A DNA stretch of 64,000 bases from Patiriisocius marinus (GCF_008974325.1 NZ_BKCG01000001.1:558001-622000); one strand, 5' to 3'. Shown: positions 25,775 to 35,179, numbered from the stretch's first letter. Numbers and translations: made by a program. The notes: generated by a model not told the origin, from the letters alone.

Positions 25775-28021
25775 ATGGATAATATTTATTTATTAATGTT
25801 GGTAGCATTGACAATTCTAGCGATAGCAGATATTGTTGTTGGAGTAAGTAATGATGCTATTAATTTTTTAAACTCAGCGATTGGCTCTAAAGCAATCTCG
25901 CTTAGAACAATAATGATTGTTGCTAGTTTAGGTATCTTTATTGGTGCTGTTTACTCTAGCGGAATGATGGAAGTTGCACGTAAAGGTATTTTTGTACCCG
26001 CCATGTTCACCTTCGATGAAATAATGATGATATTTATGGCTGTAATGATTACAGATATATTATTACTTGATTTCTTCAACACCCTAGGTTTACCAACATC
26101 TACAACGGTGTCTATTGTATTTAATCTATTAGGTGCTGCCATTGTAATTTCACTTATTAAAATAGGTGCTACAGATGGTAAGTCAATTGCAGATATAGGA
26201 GAGTATATAAACACAGCTAAAGCTATTGAAATTATTAGTGGTATACTAATGTCAGTAGTTATAGCATTCAGTGTTGGAGCTCTAGTACAGTGGGTTTCAC
26301 GTAGAATTTTCACATTTCATTTTGATAAAAAAATGAAACATTTCGGAGCAATATTTGGTGGTATCGCTCTTTCAGCTATTTTATATTTCATTTTTATGAA
26401 GGGGCTTAAAGGATCTCCTTTTTACAAAGACTTAAAAGGATACCTTGACGGTAACGAATACCTTGTTATTGCTATCAGCTTAGTAGTTTTCACACTTTTC
26501 TCTTACGCATTTCAAAAAATAACTAAGAAAAGTATTCTTCTAGTGGTAATTGCTGTTGGAACATTTGGTTTAGCATTAGCATTCTCTGGAAATGATTTAG
26601 TAAACTTTATTGGTGTACCAATGGCAGCCTTCCACTCTTACGAAGCGTGGTCTGTATCAGGTGTTCCTGCTACAGAATTTACGATGGAAATTTTAGATAA
26701 GAAAATGCCTGCAGAACCTTTCTTATTATTTATTGCTGGTGGTATAATGGTAGCTACCCTTTGGTTTTCTAAAAAAGCCAAAACAGTTGCTGAGACCGAA
26801 TTGAGCTTATCACGTCAAAATGATACTCACGAAAAGTTTGAGCCTAATATGCTTTCGAGAGGAATTGTAAAAGGAACAACGTGGTTATCTAACGCAATTA
26901 GCTCTGTAATACCAACAGCTACACAAAACAGAATTAACGCTAGTTTTACAAAACCAGACACAAAACATCTTACTAAAGATCAAAGTATAGATGCTCCTGC
27001 ATTTGATATGATTAGAGCTTCTGTCAACTTAATGGTTGCAGGTGTCCTTATTTCTATTGCAACTTCCATGAAATTACCATTATCAACTACATATGTAACA
27101 TTTATGGTTGCAATGGGTACTTCACTTGCTGATAGAGCTTGGGGGAGAGAAAGCGCTGTTTACCGTGTTGCTGGTGTTTTAAATGTAATTGGAGGTTGGT
27201 TCTTCACAGCTTTTGGAGCATTGATAGCTGCGGGTACTGTTGTATTCCTAATTAGCTGGAATAAAACTGTAATGATCCCTATCCTACTACTTATAACTAT
27301 CATATTATTGGTAAGAAATTATCTTTCTCACAAGAAAAAAAGCAACACAAATGTAGACCCTAAAAGCTTAAAAAAATCTGAAAGCAGTACGGTTCAAGGT
27401 ATTATTACTGAAAGTGCAGATAATATCTCTAACGTAGTATCTAGAACAAACAAGATATACACAGATGTACTTAAAGGTCTTGCAAAAGAAGATTCTAAGA
27501 AACTTAAAAAGACAAGAAAAGGAGTTGAAAAGCTAGATGAGGAAGTAGAAGACCTTAGAGATAATATTTTCTACTTAATTAAAAATCTAGACGAAACAAG
27601 TGTACGTGGAAGCAGTTTCTACATTACAATTTTAGCTTACTTGACTGATATGACACAGTCCCTAGAGTTTATTTCTAAGAAAAGTTACAAGCACATAAAC
27701 AACAATCACAGAAAGTTAAAATTCAATCAAATCAAAGATCTTCAGGAAATCGATGATTCATTAGAAGCACTTTTAAACGAAATTGAAGAAGTTTTCAATA
27801 GTCGTAAATTTGAAAGAATAAGCTATGTTCTATCTAGAAAAGAAGAAATAATTACGCTTATTACTAATAAAATTACTAAACAAATTGAAAGAACAAGAAC
27901 TGAAGAAGAGAGTCCTAAAAACACTTCTTTATACTTCAACATCTTGTTAGAAACAAAAGATTTAGTAACGAGTATTATGAATTTAATGGATGAATATTAT
28001 ACAAGTTATAAAAAAGAATAA
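25775..28021 (+). CDS. PiT-type inorganic phosphate transporter with C-terminal PhoU-like domain
   Basis: Inner-membrane phosphate transporter, 748 aa from the chosen start (754 from the ATG at 25757). Two inverted PiT signatures are visible: GVSNDAINFLNSAIGSKA near the N-terminus and FSGNDLVNFIGVP about 250 residues later. About ten to twelve membrane helices follow the family pattern, ending near residue 525. The last 200 residues are hydrophilic and helical (for example KGLAKEDSKKLKKTRKGVEKL) and resemble the DUF47/PhoU regulatory fold. This fusion is seen in Bacteroidota. The porin gene ends 61 bases upstream, but the gene has its own Pho-like promoter. Known PiT proteins carry metal-phosphate with protons. 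Confidence 0.92.
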   Translation: MDNIYLLMLVALTILAIADIVVGVSNDAINFLNSAIGSKAISLRTIMIVASLGIFIGAVYSSGMMEVARKGIFVPAMFTFDEIMMIFMAVMITDILLLDFFNTLGLPTSTTVSIVFNLLGAAIVISLIKIGATDGKSIADIGEYINTAKAIEIISGILMSVVIAFSVGALVQWVSRRIFTFHFDKKMKHFGAIFGGIALSAILYFIFMKGLKGSPFYKDLKGYLDGNEYLVIAISLVVFTLFSYAFQKITKKSILLVVIAVGTFGLALAFSGNDLVNFIGVPMAAFHSYEAWSVSGVPATEFTMEILDKKMPAEPFLLFIAGGIMVATLWFSKKAKTVAETELSLSRQNDTHEKFEPNMLSRGIVKGTTWLSNAISSVIPTATQNRINASFTKPDTKHLTKDQSIDAPAFDMIRASVNLMVAGVLISIATSMKLPLSTTYVTFMVAMGTSLADRAWGRESAVYRVAGVLNVIGGWFFTAFGALIAAGTVVFLISWNKTVMIPILLLITIILLVRNYLSHKKKSNTNVDPKSLKKSESSTVQGIITESADNISNVVSRTNKIYTDVLKGLAKEDSKKLKKTRKGVEKLDEEVEDLRDNIFYLIKNLDETSVRGSSFYITILAYLTDMTQSLEFISKKSYKHINNNHRKLKFNQIKDLQEIDDSLEALLNEIEEVFNSRKFERISYVLSRKEEIITLITNKITKQIERTRTEEESPKNTSLYFNILLETKDLVTSIMNLMDEYYTSYKKE

Positions 28022-28043
28022 TCATTGTTAAACATAAAAGTAT

Positions 28044-28077
28044 AACCCCATATCTCAATTGAAATATGGGGTTTTTT
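28044..28077 (+). terminator. Intrinsic terminator after the phosphate transporter
   Basis: A 10-bp stem AACCCCATAT / ATATGGGGTT is followed by Ts. It ends 13 bases before the next start codon, so chrA must rely on read-through or an unusual promoter. Confidence 0.85.
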
Positions 28078-28090
28078 AGTATTTTTAATT

Positions 28091-29230
28091 ATGTCTCAAA
28101 ACCAAAATTTAAAAGAGGTTGCAACTGTTTTTTTTAAGCTTGGCTGCTTTGCATTTGGTGGTCCAGCAGCTCATATTGCTATGATGGAAGATGAAATTGT
28201 AACTAAACGAAAGTGGATGACAAGAGATCACTATTTAGACTTAATAGGTGCAACAAATTTAATTCCTGGACCTAATAGCACCGAAATGACAATGCATTGT
28301 GGTCACGAACGAGCTGGTAAAGCAGGACTGTTCGTTGCTGGAATATCATTTATTTTTCCAGCCATCTTCATTACAGGAATCTTAGCCTATTTTTATGTAA
28401 CCTATGGCACATTACCACAAGTAGCTCCATTTATCAAAGGCATACAACCCGCAGTATTAGTAATTATTACTTCAGCTATATTTAAACTTGGTAAAAAAGC
28501 TCTTAAAACCTGGGAATTAGCAATCATTGGAGGTATTGTATTACTCTCAAGCTTCCTTGGCTTACATGAAGTCATAGCTCTTTTAATGGGAGGTATTATA
28601 GGAGGTTTCTACTTCTATTTTAAGAATAATACAAAAAATAAAACCCTTTCTGTAATCATTCCATTCTTACTACCTAGTTTTATAGTCAACTCATTACCTT
28701 CAATAAGTATCACAAAAATATTTCTTACCTTTTTAAAGGTAGGAAGTATTCTATACGGTAGTGGTTACGTGTTATTTGCATATTTAGATGCAGAATTCGT
28801 CGCAAAAGGATTAATGACTAATGCACATTTACTCGATGCCATAGGTATAGGACAATTTACACCAGGACCAGTTTTATCGACAGCTACCTTTATCGGTTTT
28901 CAATTAGGAGGTTTTTGGGGATCAATTGCAGCAACAACTGGTATGTTTTTACCTTCGTTTTTATTCGTTTTACTATTAAACCCATTTATACCAAAAATGC
29001 GAAAATCTAAAGTTTTAGGTTATTTTTTAGATTCCGTTAATATTGCTGCTGTTGCCGTAATGCTTGCAGTACTTATAACAATGAGTTTTGCAACATTAGT
29101 AAATTGGCAATCTCTTTTTATAATGATTGTAGCAGGTTTAATGATTTTTGGACCTAAAAAGGTTTCGGTTATTTGGGTGATTGTCACAGGTTCAGTTTTA
29201 GGCTATATTCTAAGTTTAATAACGTTTTAG
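28091..29230 (+). CDS. chrA: Chromate transporter family (ChrA) protein
   Basis: Membrane protein of 379 aa built of two homologous halves. Half 1 has FFKLGCFAFGGPAAHIAMM and NLIPGPNSTEMTMHCG; half 2 has FLKVGSILYGSGYVLFAYL and GQFTPGPVLSTATFIG. The FGG and PGP motifs define the CHR superfamily, and this is the long (two-domain) form. Characterised members export chromate, but many in non-exposed bacteria may handle other oxyanions. The position just after the phosphate transporter terminator is compatible with a wider oxyanion role, but that is inference. Confidence 0.88.
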   Translation: MSQNQNLKEVATVFFKLGCFAFGGPAAHIAMMEDEIVTKRKWMTRDHYLDLIGATNLIPGPNSTEMTMHCGHERAGKAGLFVAGISFIFPAIFITGILAYFYVTYGTLPQVAPFIKGIQPAVLVIITSAIFKLGKKALKTWELAIIGGIVLLSSFLGLHEVIALLMGGIIGGFYFYFKNNTKNKTLSVIIPFLLPSFIVNSLPSISITKIFLTFLKVGSILYGSGYVLFAYLDAEFVAKGLMTNAHLLDAIGIGQFTPGPVLSTATFIGFQLGGFWGSIAATTGMFLPSFLFVLLLNPFIPKMRKSKVLGYFLDSVNIAAVAVMLAVLITMSFATLVNWQSLFIMIVAGLMIFGPKKVSVIWVIVTGSVLGYILSLITF

Positions 29231-29300
29231 CCGAAATATTCTTATCATTTTTTTATGCGCTATTTCTTTTATAATTTAGGCTTTCAAAAAAAATCTAATT

Positions 29301-29996
29301 ATGAAGTCTCTTGTAACAGCTGTGCTATTTTTATTTGTATTAACTAGTAGTAATGCCCAGAATATTTCGGCTTCCGAAGTACTAAACAAAAGTATTGCCT
29401 TTCATGACCCTCAAGGAAATTGGCCAACTTTTAATGGTGAATTACAAGTTACTATGGTTACTCCTAAGAGAAGTCCTCGTTTAAGCGTTGTAAACATTGA
29501 CCTTCCTAGCGAAAAATTTCAATTGAAACAATCTCGCGATAGTGTTGAAACAAGGTATTATTTAGAAAAAGGAGAATGTACGACAACGGTAACCGATAGT
29601 CTTGTAGGTAAAAGGACTCCTTGTGAAATGGCAGTCTTTTTTAAAGATTATTACACATACCTATATGGCTTGCCAATGAAGTTAAAAGATCCAGGAACCA
29701 TAGTAAACCCTATAGCTGAACGTGTTAATTTCAAAGGAAAAGAGTATCTTAAAATAAGTGTTAAATATGATGAAGCGGTAGGTACAGACGTATGGCAGTT
29801 TTATTTTGACCCTAAAACGTATGCAATGGAAGTTTATCAATTTTTCAAAGGTGATCCTGAAGGAAAAGGAAAAAACACAGGAGAATACATATTATTAAAG
29901 GATTTAAAAACCATAAATAATATTCAATTTCCTCAAGCTAGAGAATGGTATTATAACAAAGATAATACGTATTTAGGAACTGATAAATTAGGATAA
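29301..29996 (+). CDS. Secreted protein of unknown function (DUF6503-like)
   Basis: A 231-aa protein with a signal peptide ending at SSNAQ (about residue 20) and no lipobox. It begins ISASEVLNKSIAFHDPQGNW, a start I associate with the DUF6503 family of Bacteroidota, followed by a mostly beta fold rich in aromatic residues. It may form a LolA/outer-membrane-lipoprotein-like sheet, but no active site is evident. It follows chrA after 70 bases in the same direction. The family assignment is from memory and tentative. Confidence 0.7.
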   Translation: MKSLVTAVLFLFVLTSSNAQNISASEVLNKSIAFHDPQGNWPTFNGELQVTMVTPKRSPRLSVVNIDLPSEKFQLKQSRDSVETRYYLEKGECTTTVTDSLVGKRTPCEMAVFFKDYYTYLYGLPMKLKDPGTIVNPIAERVNFKGKEYLKISVKYDEAVGTDVWQFYFDPKTYAMEVYQFFKGDPEGKGKNTGEYILLKDLKTINNIQFPQAREWYYNKDNTYLGTDKLG

Positions 29997-30596
29997 CTTT
30001 CATCCTATTATCTGCAATTTATTTTAATAAACTTAGACGCCTGTCAACAGTTTCAAAGTGGACTAAAAACTACTAGAATTTTTATAAACATACTAAAAAT
30101 GTACTTTTTACAAGGCTGTGTATCAGCCTTTACTAAAAAAGTAAATTTAATTATAAACACTTCAAAAACACTATTCCATTTAAAAAAAACAATTAGCAAA
30201 ATCTTTTATAAACTAGTAAAAAAAGCGGCAGTTATAACTATAAATATTTTAAACCACATATTTATCAATGTATTGATTTTTAGATTTTTATAAAATATTT
30301 TTTCTAATATTTATCTCATTGTATTAATGCAATGTTATATGCTAAAAATAGGCAATATTTTAGGTGAAATATGTATTTTTCATACGAATGATATTTCTTA
30401 GTTATTAGATTTGACACAATACTTCTTAACAAATATGTGTTGATATTTTTCATTTTGGCGCGAACTCCTATCTTTATTGAATCCTTAACGATTTGTTAAT
30501 AACCGTGTTGAGAAACCTATTTTATTTTCTCCATTTTGTGTCAAAATTAGTATGATATTTACCTATCATTATAGAACACATAGCCTCTCATTATTT
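29997..30596. other. 600-base AT-rich intergenic region before nrdB
   Basis: No convincing gene; a 64-codon frame at 30099-30293 has Lys/Ile/Asn-rich composition typical of random AT-rich DNA. Near the nrdB end it contains TTAAC-GATTT-GTTAA (30487-30501) and the perfect inverted repeat ATGATA-TTTACC-TATCAT (30552-30569). The latter overlaps the first in-frame ATG and could be an operator for the reductase genes. No exact TAnnTTTG box was found close to the start. Confidence 0.45.
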
Positions 30597-31871
30597 ATGG
30601 AAATCACACACATTAGAAAAAGAGATTTTACCACAAAATCTTTTCACTTAGATAAAATAACAGCAGCTGTACTCAAAGCAATGAATGTTGTTAATACCGG
30701 ATCTGAAGGTGAAGCACAAAACGTTGCTATATCAGTTTATAAAGCTCTCTTAGAGAGAAAAGAAAGTGACGAAAGTTACATTCCAACAATTGAACAAGTA
30801 CAAGATATTGTTGAAACTAAATTAATGGAATGTGGTTTTCCAGAAGTAGCTAAAGCGTACATTCTATATCGTGATAAAAGAGCACAAGAACGCAAAACAG
30901 ATATTTTCGAGAAACGCATAAGCTTGAAGCCTTATGAGTACCCTCAACTTTACGAATACGTTCCTGCTATACGTCATTCTTATTGGATCCATACTGAGTT
31001 CAATTTTACTAGTGATATTCAAGATTTTAAAACAAGATTGAATTCTGTAGAGCGTTCAGCAATCAAAAATACAATGCTTGCCATTTCACAAATTGAAGTA
31101 GCAGTAAAGTCTTTTTGGGGTGATTTATACCAAAGAATGCCAAAACCAGAAATTGGTGCAGTGGGTTCAACATTCGCAGAAAGTGAAGTTCGTCATGCAG
31201 ATGCTTACTCTCACCTTTTAGAGATTTTAGGTTTAAACAAAGAGTTTAAAGCTCTTAAAAAGAAACCTGTAATTATGAAACGTGTGCAGTATTTAGAAAC
31301 AGCACTTCGGAATTCAAAAAGTGAAGACAATAAAGAATATGCAGAATCAGTCTTACTATTCTCCTTATTTATAGAACACGTATCATTATTCTCTCAGTTC
31401 TTAATCATTATGGCCTTTAATAAGCATAAAAACATGCTAAAAGGTATTTCTAATGTAGTAGAAGCAACATCAAAAGAAGAGCAGATACACGGAGATTTTG
31501 GTATTGAACTTATTCTAATTTTGAAAAATGAACATCCAGAATGGTTTACACCAGAATACCATTCAAACATTCAAGAGCTTTGTAGAGTAGCATTTGAAGC
31601 AGAAGTTGATTTAGTAAACTGGATCTTTGAAGACGGAGAATTAGACTTTTTACCTAAAAATGTAATTAGTGAATTCCTAAAAGATCGTTTTAATAAATCA
31701 TTAGTAAGCATTGGTGTTGAAAAAGTATTTGAAGTTGATGAAGCACTGGTTAGAGAAACCGAATGGTTTGATGACGAAATAATAGGAACAAAACACGGAG
31801 ACTTTTTTGTAAAAAGATCTGTAAACTACAGCAAAAGAACACAAAGTATAACTAGCGACGACCTTTTTTAA
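30597..31871 (+). CDS. nrdB: Ribonucleotide reductase small subunit with N-terminal ATP-cone
   Basis: Radical-generating subunit of class I ribonucleotide reductase, 424 aa from the ATG at 30597. An upstream in-frame ATG at 30552 adds 15 unrelated residues. Residues 1-95 form an ATP-cone (IRKRDFTTKSFHLDKITAAVL), which normally sits on NrdA. The metal-site motifs follow: IEVAVKSFW, then AESEVRHADAY, FIEHVSLFSQF and KEEQIHGDFG. The Lys in IEVAVK and the distal Tyr resemble class Id NrdB, described from Leeuwenhoekiella blandensis, which uses a manganese pair and an ATP-cone on NrdB for dATP inhibition. One base separates it from nrdA. Class Id is an inference from these motifs. Confidence 0.93.
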   Translation: MEITHIRKRDFTTKSFHLDKITAAVLKAMNVVNTGSEGEAQNVAISVYKALLERKESDESYIPTIEQVQDIVETKLMECGFPEVAKAYILYRDKRAQERKTDIFEKRISLKPYEYPQLYEYVPAIRHSYWIHTEFNFTSDIQDFKTRLNSVERSAIKNTMLAISQIEVAVKSFWGDLYQRMPKPEIGAVGSTFAESEVRHADAYSHLLEILGLNKEFKALKKKPVIMKRVQYLETALRNSKSEDNKEYAESVLLFSLFIEHVSLFSQFLIIMAFNKHKNMLKGISNVVEATSKEEQIHGDFGIELILILKNEHPEWFTPEYHSNIQELCRVAFEAEVDLVNWIFEDGELDFLPKNVISEFLKDRFNKSLVSIGVEKVFEVDEALVRETEWFDDEIIGTKHGDFFVKRSVNYSKRTQSITSDDLF

Positions 31872-31872
31872 T

Positions 31873-33663
31873 ATGATCCAACAAGAACAAAATACCTCAA
31901 AAGAAGCTCAAAAAGCTACAAATAACAACAACGATTTACTTGCAGCAAGAAAAGAAGCAATTGCAAAAGCAAGTGAAACTAATAACGAAGGATTTTCATG
32001 GTTAAATGAAAACAGTCGTAATTTTCTAGAAGCTGGATACCTTACTGAAGGTGTAAGCCCTGAGCAACGCATTAGAGAAGTTGCAGAGCGTGCAGAAGAA
32101 ATTTTAAAAATGCCTGGATATGCAGATAAGTTTTATCACTACATGTCTGAAGGTTACTACTCACTAGCATCACCAGTATGGTCTAATTTCGGTAAAAAAA
32201 GAGGTTTGCCTATTAGCTGCTTTGGGTCACATATTGATGATGATATAGGAAATATACTTTATACACAAAGTGAAGTGGGAATGATGTCTAAATTAGGCGG
32301 AGGTACCTCTGGATTTTTTGGAAAAATACGTCCCCGTGGTGCTGCTATTAAAAATAATGGAGAAGCCTCTGGAGCAGTACATATCATGCGTTTATTTGAA
32401 TCTATGGTAGATGTAGTAAGCCAAGGTTCTGTTCGTCGCGGTCGTTTTTCACCGTACTTACCAATAGACCACGCAGACATTAAGGAATTCCTAGAAATAG
32501 GTAGCGAAGGAAACCCAATCCAAGAACTTACACACGGTGTAACTGTGACGAATAAGTGGATGGAAGAAATGATTGCTGGAGATGTAGATAAAAGAACCAC
32601 TTGGGCTAAAGTATTACAAAGCCGTGGAGAGATGGGATACCCTTATATCTTCTTCACAGACAATGCAAACAACAATGCTGCGGATGTGTACCAAGATAAA
32701 GGTCATAAAATTCACGCTAGTAACTTATGTACAGAAATTATGCTTCCATCAGACCATAACTGGTCATTTGTATGTGTACTTTCTAGTATAAACGTATTAC
32801 ACTATGATAAATGGAAAGATACAGATGCAGTAGAAACAATGGTTTATTTCTTGGATGCCGTAATTAGCGAATTCTTAGAGAAATTAGAAACATATAAAAA
32901 TTCTGAAGACAGAGAAGATCGTCAAACGTTCTTATTTATGGAGCGTGCATACAACTTTGCTAAAGAAAACAGAGCACTAGGTCTTGGAGTATTAGGGTGG
33001 CACTCGTTACTACAATCTAAAAGATACGCGTTTAACAGTCAAGAAGCTTTCAATTTAAACAGTGAAATCTTTAGAGAAATTAAAGAACGTTCGTACAAAG
33101 CATCTGGAGAACTTGCAGAGGTATTTGGTGAACCTGAAGTACTAAAAGGATACGGTAGAAGAAACGCAACACTTAATGCTGTTGCACCTACTACATCTTC
33201 TGCATTTATTTTAGGACAAGTTTCTCAAGGAATTGAACCTATCTGGTCTAACATTTATGTAAAAGATATTGCAAAAATAAAAACTACTATCAAAAACCCA
33301 TATTTAGTAGAATTACTACAAGAAAAAGGTATGGATACAAGAGAAGTTTGGTTAGACATACGTGATAGAGATGGATCTGTACAACACCTTGATTTCTTAA
33401 CTGAAAATGAAAAAGATGTGTTTAAAACATATTCTGAGATTGATCAAATGGATATTATTTACCAAGCGGCTAATCGTCAAAACCATATAGACCAAGGCCA
33501 GTCAGTAAATATTATTGTACATCCAGAAACACCAACAAAAGAAATAAACAAAATTCACATTACAGCTTGGGAATTAGGATTAAAATCTTTGTATTACCAG
33601 CATAGTATGAATGCAGCGCAAAAATTCAAACAAAAGAAAGACTGCGCAGCTTGTGAAGCATAA
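31873..33663 (+). CDS. nrdA: Ribonucleotide reductase large subunit
   Basis: Catalytic subunit that reduces NDPs to dNDPs, 596 aa. It lacks the N-terminal ATP-cone found in most NrdA proteins, matching its presence on NrdB. Key motifs: LPISCFGSH with the first redox Cys, SNLCTEIML with the thiyl Cys and flanking Asn/Glu, FVCVLSSIN with the second redox Cys, SLYYQHS with the tyrosine pair of the radical path, and the C-terminal CAACEA for thioredoxin/glutaredoxin exchange. All catalytic residues are present. It begins one base after nrdB. Confidence 0.96.
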   Translation: MIQQEQNTSKEAQKATNNNNDLLAARKEAIAKASETNNEGFSWLNENSRNFLEAGYLTEGVSPEQRIREVAERAEEILKMPGYADKFYHYMSEGYYSLASPVWSNFGKKRGLPISCFGSHIDDDIGNILYTQSEVGMMSKLGGGTSGFFGKIRPRGAAIKNNGEASGAVHIMRLFESMVDVVSQGSVRRGRFSPYLPIDHADIKEFLEIGSEGNPIQELTHGVTVTNKWMEEMIAGDVDKRTTWAKVLQSRGEMGYPYIFFTDNANNNAADVYQDKGHKIHASNLCTEIMLPSDHNWSFVCVLSSINVLHYDKWKDTDAVETMVYFLDAVISEFLEKLETYKNSEDREDRQTFLFMERAYNFAKENRALGLGVLGWHSLLQSKRYAFNSQEAFNLNSEIFREIKERSYKASGELAEVFGEPEVLKGYGRRNATLNAVAPTTSSAFILGQVSQGIEPIWSNIYVKDIAKIKTTIKNPYLVELLQEKGMDTREVWLDIRDRDGSVQHLDFLTENEKDVFKTYSEIDQMDIIYQAANRQNHIDQGQSVNIIVHPETPTKEINKIHITAWELGLKSLYYQHSMNAAQKFKQKKDCAACEA

Positions 33664-33684
33664 TTAAGCAATAAGAATAATTAA

Positions 33685-33720
33685 CAATCCCTATTAACAA
33701 TTAAATGTTAGTAGGGATTG
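33685..33720 (+). terminator. Hairpin after nrdA
   Basis: A 15-bp stem (CAATCCCTATTAACA pairing with TGTTAGTAGGGATTG, one wobble) has a six-base loop. It is not followed by a T-run, so it may protect the 3' end or terminate weakly rather than act as a classical terminator. Confidence 0.55.
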
Positions 33721-33860
33721 GTATTTGCTGAAATATTATTAAATAAAAATATTCTCCTTCAATTATACAGGGAGTCCATTTAAAAAAATAAATTAAGGAA
33801 TATTTGAGAATTAGATATTGCTGAATTTACTAAAAGCAACATCTCAAAAACGAAATAATA

Positions 33861-34430
33861 TTATTTGTTTAGATTTTCTGCTACTTTTTCAAGCTCAGCG
33901 TACCAATGTTCGCCAAACTTACGTATTAAAGCTTCTTTTACAAATTTATAAACAGGAACTTTAAGTTCTTGCCCCAATGTACAAGCATCATCACAAATAG
34001 GCCATTTGTGATAGTTAACCGCAGCAAACTCTGCATAATCCTGAACACGCACTGGATACAAGTGACAAGAGATAGGTTTTTTCCAAGATATTTCACCAGC
34101 ATTGTAAGCATCTTCAATACCACAACTAGCTATTCCTTGGTCAGTAAATGTAACATAAACACACTCCGCTCCATTTACTAAAGGAGTTTCTAATTCATCT
34201 AGATCACTAACCACGTGAGTTCCTTGTGCTTCAATACCAGCAATACCTTCAGGACGTAGAAAAGGTTTAACCTTTGGATAAATTTCTTTTAAAATTTCTA
34301 CCTCTTCAGCAGTAACAGGTGCTCCGGCTTCTCCAGCAATACAGCATTCTCCTTTACAAGCACCTAGATTACAAACGAACTCTTTTTCGATTATATTTTC
34401 AGATACAATGGTTTTTCCTAGTTGAAACAT
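33861..34430 (-). CDS. DUF3109-family cysteine-rich protein
   Basis: A 189-aa cytoplasmic protein with the N-terminal cysteine cluster CNLGACKGECC (about 20-30). Further cysteines follow in GAECVYV, IASCGIE, ISCHLYP and ICDDACTLG. The spacing resembles the YkgJ/DUF3109 group, which probably binds zinc or an Fe-S cluster. The function is unknown in the family. It is divergent from the marC-type gene with its own intergenic region. The conserved length and motif order make the family call strong. Confidence 0.85.
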   Translation of the reverse strand: MFQLGKTIVSENIIEKEFVCNLGACKGECCIAGEAGAPVTAEEVEILKEIYPKVKPFLRPEGIAGIEAQGTHVVSDLDELETPLVNGAECVYVTFTDQGIASCGIEDAYNAGEISWKKPISCHLYPVRVQDYAEFAAVNYHKWPICDDACTLGQELKVPVYKFVKEALIRKFGEHWYAELEKVAENLNK

Positions 34431-34519
34431 ATCGCGAATTTACACTTTTTGATATCTAAATTGAAATTTGGATGATAATTAGTGTTTTCTACCACAAGTC
34501 TATTTTACCCATTATAAAC

Positions 34520-34550
34520 TTTAGGCTATTAAACAAATAGCGTAGTTTTG
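34520..34550 (+). promoter_or_regulatory. Promoter of the MarC-family gene
   Basis: TAGTTTTG (34543-34550) matches the -7 box. TTTA (34520-34523), 19 bases upstream, approximates the TTTG -33 box. The start codon is 24 bases downstream. Confidence 0.6.
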
Positions 34551-34573
34551 CAGTCTATAAAACAATCTTTACC

Positions 34574-35158
34574 ATGAACTTCAACTTTAAAGAAATAGCT
34601 ACAGCTACAATGGTCCTTTTTGCTGTTATCGATATAATAGGCAGTATCCCTATTATTATTTCGCTTAAAGAAAAGTCTGGAACGATTAAAAGTGGTAGAG
34701 CTTCAATTATTGCAGCAGTAGTTTTAATTGTCTTCCTATTTATTGGAGAAAAAATTCTAGGCTTAATTGGGATTAATGTTTATGAGTTTGCAGTGGCAGG
34801 TTCGTTTATATTATTCTTTATAGCTTTAGAAATGATTTTAGGAATTAAACTTTTCAAACAAAGTGACGAAAACCTAGAAATGGCAACCGTTTTCCCAATT
34901 GCGTTCCCTATAGTTGCAGGGCCTGGAAGTTTGACTTCACTTCTATCATTAAGAGCAGAATATTCTATTGAAAATATTATTGTCGCAATTTTGATAAATA
35001 CTTTAATTGTGTTTATTGTATTAAAAACATCTGGAAAACTACAACGTTTTTTAGGTAAAAATGGAATTGCTATTATTGAAAAAGTATTTGGTGTTATTTT
35101 ATTAGCAATTGCTGTAAAACTATTCACATCAAATATTCAAGAACTATTTAACAATTAG
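34574..35158 (+). CDS. MarC-family integral membrane protein
   Basis: A 194-aa protein with six predicted membrane helices. The N-terminal LFAVIDIIGSIPIIISL and the central FPIAFPIVAGPGSLTSLL match the MarC (UPF0056) family. These proteins have no firm function; the early link to multiple antibiotic resistance was withdrawn. It has a good promoter and is followed 21 bases later by a small membrane protein gene, so the two may form an operon. Confidence 0.88.
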   Translation: MNFNFKEIATATMVLFAVIDIIGSIPIIISLKEKSGTIKSGRASIIAAVVLIVFLFIGEKILGLIGINVYEFAVAGSFILFFIALEMILGIKLFKQSDENLEMATVFPIAFPIVAGPGSLTSLLSLRAEYSIENIIVAILINTLIVFIVLKTSGKLQRFLGKNGIAIIEKVFGVILLAIAVKLFTSNIQELFNN

Positions 35159-35179
35159 TTGATTACTAAATAATAAATT

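Noticed and set aside
25951-26313. 120-codon antisense frame in the phosphate transporter gene
   Set aside because: Shadow of the membrane segments of the true gene; no independent support.
30099-30293. 64-codon frame in the region before nrdB
   Set aside because: Lys/Ile/Asn/Phe-rich random-looking composition, no promoter or neighbour support, in AT-rich DNA where such frames arise by chance.
30412-30437. NrdR-box-like ACACA / TGTGT pair before nrdB
   Set aside because: The two halves are too far apart and lack the NrdR core; NrdR is not generally present in this phylum as far as I know.
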